From the NCBI GenBank assembly GCA_963691815.1, contig OY829650.1, positions 31,914,577 through 31,978,576 of the forward strand: a stretch of DNA of 64,000 nt, written 5' to 3'. This DNA comes from Echiichthys vipera. Its lineage: Eukaryota; Chordata; Actinopteri; Perciformes; Trachinidae. Position numbers and translations under genes: made by a program. The notes under the pieces were generated by a model. That model worked only from the letters and a program-made list of their open reading frames with translations. It made no database searches and was not told where the DNA came from. This document shows, one piece after another, positions 26,561-36,900 of this stretch. Position 1 is the first letter of the stretch, and each line of letters begins with the position of its first letter.

Positions 26561-29500
26561 AAAATTACGATTTACTAATATAACAGTTCAGTGAATGATG
26601 ATTTACTAATATAACAGTTCAGTAAATGATGATTTACTAATATAACAGTTCAGTAAAATGATGATTTACTAATATTACAGTTCAGTGAATGATGATTTAC
26701 TAATATAACAGTTAAAATGATGATTTACTAATATAACAGTTAAAATGACGATTTACTGATTTAACAGTTAAAATAATGATATACTAATATAACAGTTAAA
26801 ATGACGATTTACTGATTTAACAGTTAAAATAATGATATACTAATATAACAGTTCAGTAAATGATGATTTACTAATATAACAGTTCATTAAAATGATGATT
26901 TACTAATATAACAGTTAAAATGATGATTTACTAATATAACAGTTAAAATGATGATTTACTAATATAACAGTTCAGTAAATGATGATTTACTAATATAACA
27001 GTTCAGTGAAATGATGATTTACTAATATCACAGTTAAAATGATGATTTACTAATATAACAGTTAAAATGATGATTTACTAATATAAAAGTTAAGTAAAAT
27101 TATGATTTACTAATATAAAAGTTCAGTAAATGATGATTTACTAATATAACAGTTCAGTAAATGATGATTCACTAATATAACAGTTCAGTAAAATGATGAT
27201 TTAATAATATTACAGTTCAGTAAATGATTATTTACTAATATAAAAGTTCAGTAAAATGATGATTTAATATGATAACAGTTAAAATGATGATTTACTAATA
27301 TAACAGTTCAGTAAAATGATGATTTAATAATATAACAGTTCAGTAAAATGATGATTTACTAATATAATAATTAAAATAATGATTTACACATATATAACAG
27401 TTAAAAGGCTGATTTACTAATATAACGTTTCAGTAAAATGATGATTTACTAATATAACAGTTCAGTAAAATTATGATTTACTAATATAACAGTTAAAATG
27501 ATGATTTACTAATATAACGGTTCAGTAAAATGATGATTTACTACTATAACAGTTCAGTAAAATTATGATTTACTATTATAACAGTTAAAATGATGATTTA
27601 CTTATATAACAGTTAAAATGATGATTTACTAATATAACAGTTAAAATGATGATTTACTAATATAACAGCTCAGTAAAATGATGATTTACTAATATAACAG
27701 TTAAAATGACGTTTTACTGATTTAACAGTTAAAATAATGATATACTAATATAACAGTTAAAATGATGATTTACTAATATAACAGTTCAGTAAAATGATGA
27801 TTTACTAATATAACAGTTCAGTAAATGATGATTAACTTATATAACAGTTAAAATGATGATTTACTAATATAACAGTTCAGTAAAATGATGATTTACTAAT
27901 ATAACAGTTAAAATGATGATTTACTAATATAACAGTTAAAATGATGATTTACTAATATAATAGTTCAGTAAAAAGATGATTTACTAATATAACAGTTAAA
28001 ATGATGATTTACTAATATAACGGTTCAGTAAAATGATGATTTACTAATACAACAGTTAAAACTATGATTTACTAATATAACAGTTAAAATGATGATTTAC
28101 TAATATAACAGTTAAAATGATGATTTACTTATATAACAGTTAAAATGACGATTTACTAATATAACAGTTCAGTAAATGATGATTTACTAATATAACAGTT
28201 AAAATGATGATTTACTAATATAACAGTTAAGTAAAATGATGATTTACTAATATAACAATTAAAATTATGATTTACTAATATAACAGTTAAAATGATGATT
28301 TACTAATATAACAGTTCAGTAAAATTATGATTTAATAATATAAAAGTTAAAATAATGATTTACACATATATAACAGTTAAAAGGCTGATTTACTAATATA
28401 ACGTTTCAGTAAAATGATTTACTAATATAACAGTTCAGTAAAATAATGATTTACTAATATAACAGTTAAAATGATGATTTACTAATATAACGGTTCAGTA
28501 AAATGATGATTTAGTAATATAACAGCTCAGTAAAATGATGATTTACTAATATAACAGTTAAAATGTTGATTTACTAATATAACAGTTCAGTAAATGATGA
28601 TTTACTAATATACAGTTCAGTAAAATGATGATTTACTAATATAACAGTTAAAATGACGATTTGCTGATTTAACAGTTAAAATAATGATATACTAATATAG
28701 GAGTTAAAATGATGATTTACTAATATAACGGTTCAGTAAAATGATGATTTACTAATATAACAGTTAAAATGATGATTTACTAATATAACAGTTAAAATGA
28801 TGATTTACTAATATAACAGTTAAAATGATGATTTACTAATATAACAGTTCAGTAAAATGATGATTTAATAGTATAACAGTTAAAATAATGATTTACTAAT
28901 ATAACAGTTAAAATAATGATTTACTAATATAACAGTTCAGTAAAATGATGATTTACTAATATAACAGTTAAAATGATGATTTACTAATATAACAGTTAAA
29001 TGATGATTTACTAATATAACAGTTAAAATGATGATTTACTAATATAACAGTTAAAATGATGATTTACTAATATAAAAGTTCAGTAAAAATTATGATTTAC
29101 TAATCTAACGGTTCAGTAAAATTATGATTTACTAATATAACAGTTAAGATAATGATTTACTAATATAACAGTTAAAATGATGATTTACTAATATAACAGT
29201 TCGGTAAAATGATGATTTACTAACATAACAGTTAAAATTATGATTTACTAATACAACAGTTAAAATGATTATTTACTGATATAACAGCTCAGTAAAATGA
29301 CGATTTACTAATATAACAGTTAAAATGATGATTTACTAATATAACAGTTCAGTAAAATAACAATTTACTTATATAACAGTTCATTAAATGATGATTTACT
29401 AATATAACAGTTCAGTAAAATGATGATTTACTAATATTACAGTTCAGTAAATGATGATTTACTAATATAACAGTTCAGTAAAATGATGATTTACTAATAT

Positions 29501-30115
29501 AACAGTTAAAATGATGATTTACTAATATAACAGTTCAGTAAAATGATGATTTACTAATATAACAGTTAAAATGATGATTTACTAATATAACAGTTAAAAT
29601 GATGATTTACTAATATAATAGTTCAGTAAAAAGATGATTTACTAATATAACAGTTAAAATGATGATTTACTAATATAACGGTTCAGTAAAATGATGATTT
29701 ACTAATATAAAAGTTAAAATTATGATTTACTAATATAACAGTTAAAATGATGATTTACTAATATAAGAGTTAAAATAATGATTTACTAATATAACAGCTC
29801 AGTAAAATGATGATTTACTAATATAACAGTTCAGTAAATGATGATTTACTAATATAACAGTTAAAATGATGATTTACTAATATAACAGTTAAAATGATGA
29901 TTTACTAATATAACAGCTCAGTAAAATGATGATTTACTAATATAACAGCTCAGTAAAATGATGATTTACTAATATAACAGTTAAAATGATGATTTACTAA
30001 TATAACAGTTAAAATGATGATTTACTAATATAACAGCTCAGTAAAATGATGATTTACTAATATAACAGTTAAAATGATGATTTACTGATATAACGGTTCA
30101 GTAAAATGATGATTT

Positions 30116-30706
30116 TGTCACGGACCAGACAGATGAGGACCACAAATGCGTCACGTTTTAAGAGTTTTATTGAGGGTTCCAGAGAGGGAAAGGGAGTGCA
30201 GTTCAGGGTGAGGCAGTGATCGTAGTCAGGCAGAAAGGCAGGTCGGTTTACCGGGGTAGAAGATCATACAGGTCCAGAGGAGAAGGCAGGTCGGGTTTTC
30301 CAGGGCAGACGATCAGGCAGGTTCAGGGGCGAAGGCAGGTCGGGTTTTCCGGGGCAGAAGATCAGGCAGGTTCAGGGGCGAAGACAGGTCGGGTTTACCA
30401 GGGCAGAAGATCAGGCAGGTTCAGGGGCGAAGGCAGGTCGGGTTTTCCGGGGCAGAAGATCAGGCAGGTTTACAGGCAGGCCCTGGTTGTACAGGAGTCA
30501 GGGAGTAAAGCCAGTGAAGCACGATACGGAAGCAACTTCGCAGACGGTCTGACAAGGCCGAGCTGAAAAGCAGGACTCTTTATGCTGGAGGTGGTGAGTG
30601 GGAAATGCACTGCAGCTGGCAGGTAAACGGGAGCAGAGCAGAGACAGGTGAAGCTGATGAGTACAATTAGTGAGTTGCCAAGCAGAGAGAGAGAGAGCTC
30701 ATGACA
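30116..30706 (-). repeat. 3' LTR of the sushi-type element
   Basis: 591 bp. It differs from the other LTR (638 bp) mainly by one fewer 49-bp internal repeat (five against six) and by two extra bases in a GA run, which accounts for the 47-bp difference. A few substitutions are also visible. Confidence 0.92.
30237..30470. repeat. 49-bp minisatellite inside the 3' LTR (5 copies)
   Basis: Units begin GGCAGGTCGG or GACAGGTCGG. Successive starts at 30331, 30380 and 30429 give a 49-bp period. The first unit is the most divergent. Confidence 0.9.
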
Positions 30707-30709
30707 GAA

Positions 30710-30730
30710 CCCCCCCCCCCCCCCTAAGGG
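30710..30730 (-). other. Polypurine tract of the sushi-type element
   Basis: Read on the - strand this is CCCTTA followed by 15 G, ending three bases before the 3' LTR. This is the expected position and composition for the plus-strand primer of reverse transcription. Confidence 0.8.
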
Positions 30731-30796
30731 AAGGCCCCAGAAGTCCCCAAGAAGCATCACCAAGCCGGGCGGGCGGAAGGGGGAGCCGGAGGAGGG

Positions 30797-31439
30797 TCAG
30801 AATTCCTCTGATTGGTCAGAATCCAGGTCAGATGCCGGGTCCGGCCCAGCGTCAGGTGTCGGGCAGGTAACATGTTGGGGGCCCCTTGGGCGGCCACGAC
30901 GGACAGAGGGTTGGTCAGGATGCTGACGATGGAACTCGGAGATGAGAGTCCGATCCACAATCCGTCTGGCAGGCACCCAGGTCCTCTCCTCTGGGCCGTA
31001 ACCTGCCCAGTCCACCAGGTACTGAATTCCTCTGCCCCGTCGCCTGGACTGAAGCAGTCGCCGGACGGAGTAGACCAGACCTCCGTCTACGAGACGCGGA
31101 GGAGGAGGAGGAGGGGGTGCAGCCGGAACCAGCGGGCTCTCGTGAACTGGCTTTATCTTGGAGACATGAAATGTGGGGTGCACTCTCATGGGCCTGGGTA
31201 GTTGGAGCCGGACAGCAGTTGCACTGATGATCCTCTGGATGGGGAATGGACCAAGGAACCGTGGAGCCAGCTTTCGTGACTCAACTCTGAGTGGCAGGTC
31301 CTTGGCCAACAACCACACCTTCTGGCCCACCTGGTAGGTCGGTGCCGGAGTCCTCCGGCGGTTGGCCCCGATGGCGTAGCTGGTGGCAGATCTGAGGAGT
31401 GTGGCACGGGCCTGAGACCAGGTACGGCGACATTGTCGA
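30797..31439 (-). pseudogene. Integrase C-terminus with chromodomain (sushi-type pol 3' part)
   Basis: The - strand frame is open from the minisatellite side to a stop at 30797. It encodes the end of an integrase: a basic segment, the VGQKVWLLAKDLPL region typical just after the integrase core, a proline run, and a chromodomain (YLVDWAGYGPEERTWVPA) near the C-terminus. In the family the chromodomain steers integration by binding modified histones. The catalytic core, RNase H and reverse transcriptase that should precede it are gone. The first Met in frame (31330) is not a real start. This is the tail of a deleted pol gene, in a different frame from the protease part at 31746-32208. Confidence 0.88.
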
Positions 31440-31446
31440 GCATAGG

Positions 31447-31690
31447 CCGCCGACTGGGAGTGGTGCCGGCCGGGCCGCCGACTGGAACAGGTGCCGGCCG
31501 GGCCGCCGACTGGAACAGGTGTCGGCCGGGCCGCCGACTGGAACAGGTGTCGGCCGGGCCGCCGACTGGAACAGGTGTCGACCGGGCCGCCGACTGGAAC
31601 AGGTGTCGACCGGGCCGCCGACTGGAACAGGTGTCGACCGGGCCGCCGACTGGAACAGGTGTCGACCGGGCCGCCGACTGGGAGTGGTGC
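31447..31690. repeat. 28-bp GC-rich minisatellite at the pol deletion junction
   Basis: The word GCCGACTGGAACAGGTGTCG repeats every 28 bp. ACTGG starts at 31453, then 31481, 31509, 31537, 31565, 31593, 31621, 31649 and 31677. The terminal copies carry GGGAGTGGT instead of GAACAGGT. Because 28 is not a multiple of 3, three units make one 28-residue protein period, so the array stays open in several frames on both strands without being a real protein domain. Confidence 0.93.
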
Positions 31691-31745
31691 CTGGACGGAG
31701 GTCTATGGCACAGTCGTAGGGCCGATGTGGGGGCGTTAGAGAGGT

Positions 31746-32208
31746 CAGGGACAGAATCGGTGGGTACCGAACAGGAGGGTAGCATGGCAGAGCGCAAACA
31801 GGTCCGGTGGCAGTCCTTTCCCCACTCAGTGATTGTCCCAGTCGTCCAGTCAAGGTGGGGTTTATGCTGGCGAAGCCATGGGTAACCCAGGATGAGGGGT
31901 TGGCCTGGGGAGCGGAGCAGGTGAAAACGGATAGTTTCATGGTGGTTACCTGAGAGCAACATTGAGATGGGGGCAGTGACGCTGGTGACTGTGCCAAGGA
32001 GATGGCCATCCAGAGCTCGGGCTGGGACAGGACAGGGCAGATGTTGACTCTCCAGCCCCAACTGATGGGCCAGCTCGATGTCCATGATGTTAGCCTCGGC
32101 ACCGGAGTCCACCAGGGCTGCTAAAGTATGGGTGGTTTCGGAGAGGACAAGTCGAACTTGAAACAGGGGCTTACGGCTGGTGGAGGGTTGGGTGATCATC
32201 GAGCTCAA
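31746..32208 (-). pseudogene. Retroviral-type aspartic protease start of sushi-type pol
   Basis: The - strand frame begins at an ATG at 32208, 11 bases past the gag stop and in another frame from gag. It carries the protease active-site motif LVDSGAEANIM and a downstream LILGYPWLRQH, both typical of Ty3/gypsy proteases. The frame then runs into the 28-bp minisatellite and reaches a stop at 31186 only after losing pol homology, so it is truncated. In an intact relative this would be the N-terminus of a pol of more than 1000 residues. Confidence 0.85.
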
Positions 32209-32219
32209 CCGGATCCCTC

Positions 32220-33302
32220 CTACATCCGATGAGCTCCGGCTTTTACTGGACAGGTGGCGACACGATGACCATTGGCCCCACAGTACAGGCAGAGGTTGGA
32301 CGAGAGGCGACGCTGGCGCTCTGCAGGAGTGAGAGAGGCACGGCCAATCTCCATGGGTTCTGGCGGGTCGAGCTGGCTCTGGGGAGTGACTGAAGAGGGT
32401 GGCCGAGCAGCCGAATTACTCAGAGTGCGGACAGACGGCTGGGTGGAGCGTCCCTTCTCCCGTCGACGTGTCTGGATCCGACGGTCGATACGAACGGCAA
32501 GGGCGATGGCCTCATCGAGTGTTGAGGGTTGGTCATGCGAGACGAGTTCATCCTTCACATAATCCGCCAGGCTGTGAAGGAAGTTATCCACTAGTGCGGC
32601 CCCGTTCCATGAGCTGCGCCTTGCCAGGGTTCGGAAATCAATGGAGTAGTCCGCCATAGTCCGGTTCCCTTGGCGGATGGTCATCAGTTCCCTGGACGCC
32701 TCCGCTGTTGATGAGCCCAGGTCGAACACCATTAACATCTCCTCGACGAAGGCATCGAAGGAAGCACAAGCTGGGGTCTACCGGTCAAACTCAGCGGTTC
32801 CCCACAGTCGAGCCCGGCCCGTCAGGTGTGTAATGACGTACCCCACTTTGGCCCCCTCTGTGGCGAAGGTCCTTGGCTATAGCGAGAACTGGATCCGGCA
32901 GCTGGTTAAGAATGCCCGTACATGAGCCGGGGTGCCATCGAAACGTTCTGGGTTGCCGATCCTTGGCTCAGGCGCACAGGGAGCTGGAGCGTTGGGGTCT
33001 GGAACAATCGAATGCTGAAGAGGTGCTGGGGCAGAGAGGAGAGAAGGCGCAGACAGAGCAGGTGCAGTTGCAGGTGTAGCTGGGGAGGGGTCATGAGCAG
33101 GCGGAGAGGTCAGGTTTGTGAGCATTTGCAGGACCTGGGCTAGCTGTTGTTGCTGCTGCTGTTGGATATGCTGTTGTTGGTGACCGAGCTGAATCAACGA
33201 TGAGATGTCTCCAGCCATCTGTTGAATCGCTCCCTCTGCACGTTCGAGGCACTGCATGGCAGTCGGTGGTTCCATGCTGGGTGTGTCGTGCGCTGGGTCC
33301 AT
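32220..33302 (-). pseudogene. Gag of the sushi-type element, two in-frame stops
   Basis: One - strand frame of 361 codons from an ATG at 33302. Visible features are a Gln-rich stretch near residues 45-56, an Ala/Pro-rich segment, the Gag core (from GNPERFDG onward) and a CX2CX4HX4C zinc knuckle at 338-351. Two TAG codons break it, at 32877-32879 (codon 142) and 32778-32780 (codon 175). The frame is otherwise unshifted, so decay is slight. Gag would form the particle that packages the RNA. Both stops are one C-to-T change from a Gln codon. Confidence 0.88.
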
Positions 33303-33306
33303 GCGG

Positions 33307-33316
33307 GTCAGACCGT
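33307..33316 (-). other. Self-primer binding site of the sushi-type element
   Basis: On the - strand, ACGGTCTGAC lies three bases past the 5' LTR end and is the exact complement of GTCAGACCGT inside the LTR (33796-33805). No tRNA-type TGG site is present here. Tf1 and its relatives prime from their own RNA 5' end in this way. Confidence 0.7.
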
Positions 33317-33368
33317 ACTGTCACGGACCAGACAGATGAGGACCACAAGTGCGTCACGTTTTAAGAGT

Positions 33369-33374
33369 TTTATT
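33369..33374 (-). promoter_or_regulatory. Polyadenylation signal in the sushi-type 5' LTR
   Basis: TTTATT on the + strand is AATAAA on the element's strand, 50 bp before the LTR end. The same site exists in the other LTR near 30167. Confidence 0.6.
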
Positions 33375-33439
33375 GAGGGTTCCAGAGAGGGAAAGGGAGT
33401 GCAGTTCAGGGTGAGGCAGTGATCGTAGTCAGGCAGAAA

Positions 33440-33723
33440 GGCAGGTCGGTTTACCGGGGCAGAAGATCATACAGGTCCAGAGGAGAAGGCAGGTCGGGTT
33501 TTCCAGGGCAGACGATCAGGCAGGTTCAGGGGCGAAGACAGGTCGGGTTTACCAGGGCAGAAGATCAGGCAGGTTCAGGGGCGAAGGCAGGTCGGGTTTT
33601 CCGGGGCAGACGATCAGGCAGGTTCAGAGGCGAAGACAGGTCGGGTTTACCAGGGCAGAAGATCAGGCAGGTTCAGGGGCGAAGGCAGGTCGGGTTTTCC
33701 GGGGCAGAAGATCAGGCAGGTTT
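33440..33723. repeat. 49-bp minisatellite inside the 5' LTR (6 copies)
   Basis: Same unit as in the other LTR with one more copy. Alternating forms (TTTTCCGG and TTTACCAG versions) suggest the gain was a duplication within the array. Confidence 0.9.
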
Positions 33724-33795
33724 ACAGGCAGGTCCGGGTTGTACAGGAGTCAGGGAGTAAAGCCAGTGAAGCACGATACGGAAGCAACTTCGCAG

Positions 33796-33835
33796 ACGGT
33801 CTGACAAGGCCGAGCTGAAAAGCAGGACTCTTTAT
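33796..33835 (-). promoter_or_regulatory. Core promoter and self-primer of the sushi-type element
   Basis: Read on the - strand, ATAAAG (33835-33830) is followed 30 bp later by GTCAGACCGT starting at 33805. If transcription starts there, the RNA's first ten bases are the exact complement of the binding site at 33307-33316. The TATA spacing fits that start. The start site itself is inferred. Confidence 0.6.
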
Positions 33836-33956
33836 GCTGGAGGTGGTGAGTGGGAAATGCACTGCAGCTGGCAGGTAAACGGGAGCAGAGCAGAGACAGG
33901 TGAAGCTGATGAGTACAATTAGTGAGTTGCCAGGCAGAGAGAGAGAGCTCATGACA

Positions 33957-36900
33957 GATTTACTAATATAACAGTTCAGTAAATGATGATTTACTAATAT
34001 AACAGCTCAGTAAAATGATGATTTAGTAATATAACAGTTCAGTAAATGATGACTTACTAATATAACAGTTAAAATGATGATTTACTAATATAACAGCTAA
34101 GTAAAATGATGATTTACTAATATAACAGTTAAAATGATGATTTACTAATATAACAGTTAAAATGATGATTTACTAATATAACAGTTCAGTAAAATTATGA
34201 TTTACTAATAAAACAGTTCAGTAAAATAACGATTTTCTTATACAACAGTTCATTAAATGATGATTTACTAATATAACAGTTTAGTAAATGATGATTCACT
34301 AATATAACAGTTCAGTAAAATGATGATTTACTAATATTACAGTTCAGTAAATGATGATTTACAAATATAACAGTTCAGTAAAATGATGATTTACTAATAT
34401 AACAGTTAAAATGACGATTTACTGATTTAACAGTTAAAATAATGATATACTAATATAACAGTTAAAATGATGATTTACTAATATAACAGTTCAGTAAATG
34501 ATGATTTACTAATATAACAGTTCAGTAAAATGATGATTTACTAATATAACAGTTCAGTAAATGATGATTTACTAATATAACAGTTCAGTAAAATGATGAT
34601 TTACTAATATAACAGTTCAGTAAATGATGATTTACTAATATTACAGTTCATTAAATGATGATTTACTAATATAACAGTTCAGTAAAATGATGATTTACTA
34701 ATATAATAGTTCAGTAAAAATATGATTTACTAATATAACAGTTAAAATGATGGTTTACTAATATAACGGTTCAGTAAAATGATGATTTACTAATATAATA
34801 GTTAAAATTATGATTTACTAATATAACAGTTAAAATGATGATTTACTAATATAACAGTTAAAATTATGATTTACTAATATAACAGTTAAAATGATGATTT
34901 ACTAATATAACAGTTCAGTAAAATGATGATTTAATAATATAACAGTTAAAATAATGATTTACTAATATAACGGTTAAAATGATGATTTACTAATATAACA
35001 GTTCAGTAAAATGATGATTTACTAATATAACAGTTAAAATGATGATTTACTAAAATAACAGTTAAAATTATGATTTACTTATATAACAGTTAAAATGATG
35101 ATTTACTAATATAACAGTTCAGTAAAAAGATGATTTACTAATATAACAGTTAAAATGATGATTTACTAATATAACAGTTCAGTAAAATTATGATTTACTA
35201 ATATAACAGTTCAGTAAAATAACGATTTATTTATATAACAGTTCATTAAATGATGATTTACTAATATAACAGTTCAGTAAATGATGATTTACTAATATTA
35301 CAGTTCATTAAATGATGATTTACTAATATAACAGTTCAGTAAAATGATGATTTACTAATATAATAGTTCAGTAAAAATATGATTTACTAATATAACAGTT
35401 AAAATGATGGTTTACTAATATAACGGTTCAGTAAAATGATGATTTACTAATATAATAGTTAAAATTATGATTTACTAATATAACAGTTAAAATGATGATT
35501 TACTAATATAACAGTTAAAATTATGATTTACTAATATAACAGTTAAAATGATGATTTACTAATATAACAGTTCAGTAAAATGATGATTTAATAATATAAC
35601 AGTTAAAATAATGATTTACTAATATAACGGTTAAAATGATGATTTACTAATATAACAGTTCAGTAAAATGATGATTTACTAATATAACAGTTAAAATGAT
35701 GATTTACTAAAATAACAGTTAAAATTATGATTTACTTATATAACAGTTAAAATGATGATTTACTAATATAACAGTTCAGTAAAAAGATGATTTACTAATA
35801 TAACAGTTAAAATGATGATTTACTAATATAACAGTTCAGTAAAATTATGATTTACTAATATAACAGTTCAGTAAAATAACGATTTATTTATATAACAGTT
35901 CATTAAATGATGATTTACTAATATAACAGTTAAAATGATGATTTAGTAATATAACAGTTAAAATGATGATTCACTAATATAACAGTTAAAATGATGATTT
36001 ACTAATATAACAGTTCAGTAAAATTATGATTTACTAATATAACAGTTAAAATGATGATTACTAATATAACAGTTAAAATGATGATTTACTAATATAACAG
36101 TTCAGTAAAATGATGATTTACTAATATAGCAGTTAAAATGATGATTTACTAATATAACAGTTCAGTAAAATGATGATTTACTAATATAACAGTTAAAATG
36201 ATGATTCACTAATATAACACTTAAAATAATGATTTACTAATATAACAGTTCAGTAAAATTATGATTTACTAATATAACAGTTAAAATGATGATTTACTAA
36301 TATAACAGTTCAGTAAAATGATGATTTACTAATATAACAGTTAAAATGATGATTTACTAATATAACAGTTAAAATTATGATTTACTTATATTACAGTTAA
36401 AATGATGATTTACTAATATAACAGTTCAGTAAAAAGATGATTTACTAATATAACAGTAAAAATTATGATTTACTAATCTAACGGTTCAGTAAAATTTTGA
36501 TTTACTAATATAACAGTTAAGATAATGATTTACTAATATAACAGTTAAAATGATGATTTACTAATATAACAGTTCAGTAAAATGATGATTTACTAATATA
36601 ACAGTTAAAATGATGATTTACTAATATAACAGTTAAAATGATGATTTACTAATATAACAGTTCAGTAAAATGATGATTTACTAATATAACAGTTAAAATG
36701 ATGATTTACTAATATAACAGTTCAGTAAAATGATGATTTACTAATATAACAGTTAAAATGATGATTAACTAATATAACAGTTCAGTAAAATGATGATTTA
36801 ATAATATAACAGTTCAGTAAAATTATGATTTACTAATATAACAGTTCAGTAAAATAACGATTTATTTATATAACAGTTCATTAAATGATGATTTACTAAT

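Larger units (their letters stand above)
5280..30115. repeat. AT-rich ~30-bp satellite array, main block
   Basis: About 24.8 kb of uninterrupted tandem repeat. The 32-bp form is TAAAATGATGATTTACTAAT plus ATAACAGTTCAG. A 31-bp form lacks one A after TAA, and a 28-bp form lacks TCAG. The 32-bp consensus has 7 G or C in 32 bases (22%). Rare variants, such as a shorter unit with one ATG lost, and TATAGGAG or GATCATTAAC variants, recur at fixed long distances and mark higher-order repeats. No coding frame, promoter or RNA gene was seen. The array resumes at 33957 after the sushi-type element. Confidence 0.97.
30116..33956 (-). mobile_element. Defective Tf1/sushi-type chromovirus LTR retrotransposon
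   Basis: LTRs begin TGTCACGG and end CATGACA on the + strand. The element is flanked by a perfect 5-bp target duplication GATTT (30111-30115 and 33957-33961) inside a satellite unit. It reads on the - strand: 5' LTR 33319-33956, leader, gag with two stops, protease start, a deletion filled by a minisatellite, integrase C-terminus with chromodomain, polypurine tract, 3' LTR 30116-30706. Reverse transcriptase, RNase H and the integrase core are absent, so it could only move with helper proteins. The chromodomain and the self-priming signature place it in the Tf1/sushi group. Confidence 0.92.
33319..33956 (-). repeat. 5' LTR of the sushi-type element
   Basis: 638 bp. On the - strand it runs from TGTCATGAGCTC to GGTCCGTGACA. 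It contains a TATA-like box (33830-33835), the putative transcript 5' end (33805), six 49-bp repeats and AATAAA (33369-33374) about 50 bp before its end. Confidence 0.92.

Noticed and set aside
5280..30115. The regular array as a CRISPR
   Set aside because: Units are contiguous with no unique spacers of constant length, and the host is clearly a vertebrate.
30216..30763. Open frames on both strands in the sushi-type LTR
   Set aside because: The 49-bp repeats generate low-complexity frames. The region is an LTR repeated at 33319-33956.
31399..31885. Frames of 82-150 codons on the + strand across the 28-bp repeats
   Set aside because: They are produced by the GC-rich minisatellite and run opposite the pol remnant.
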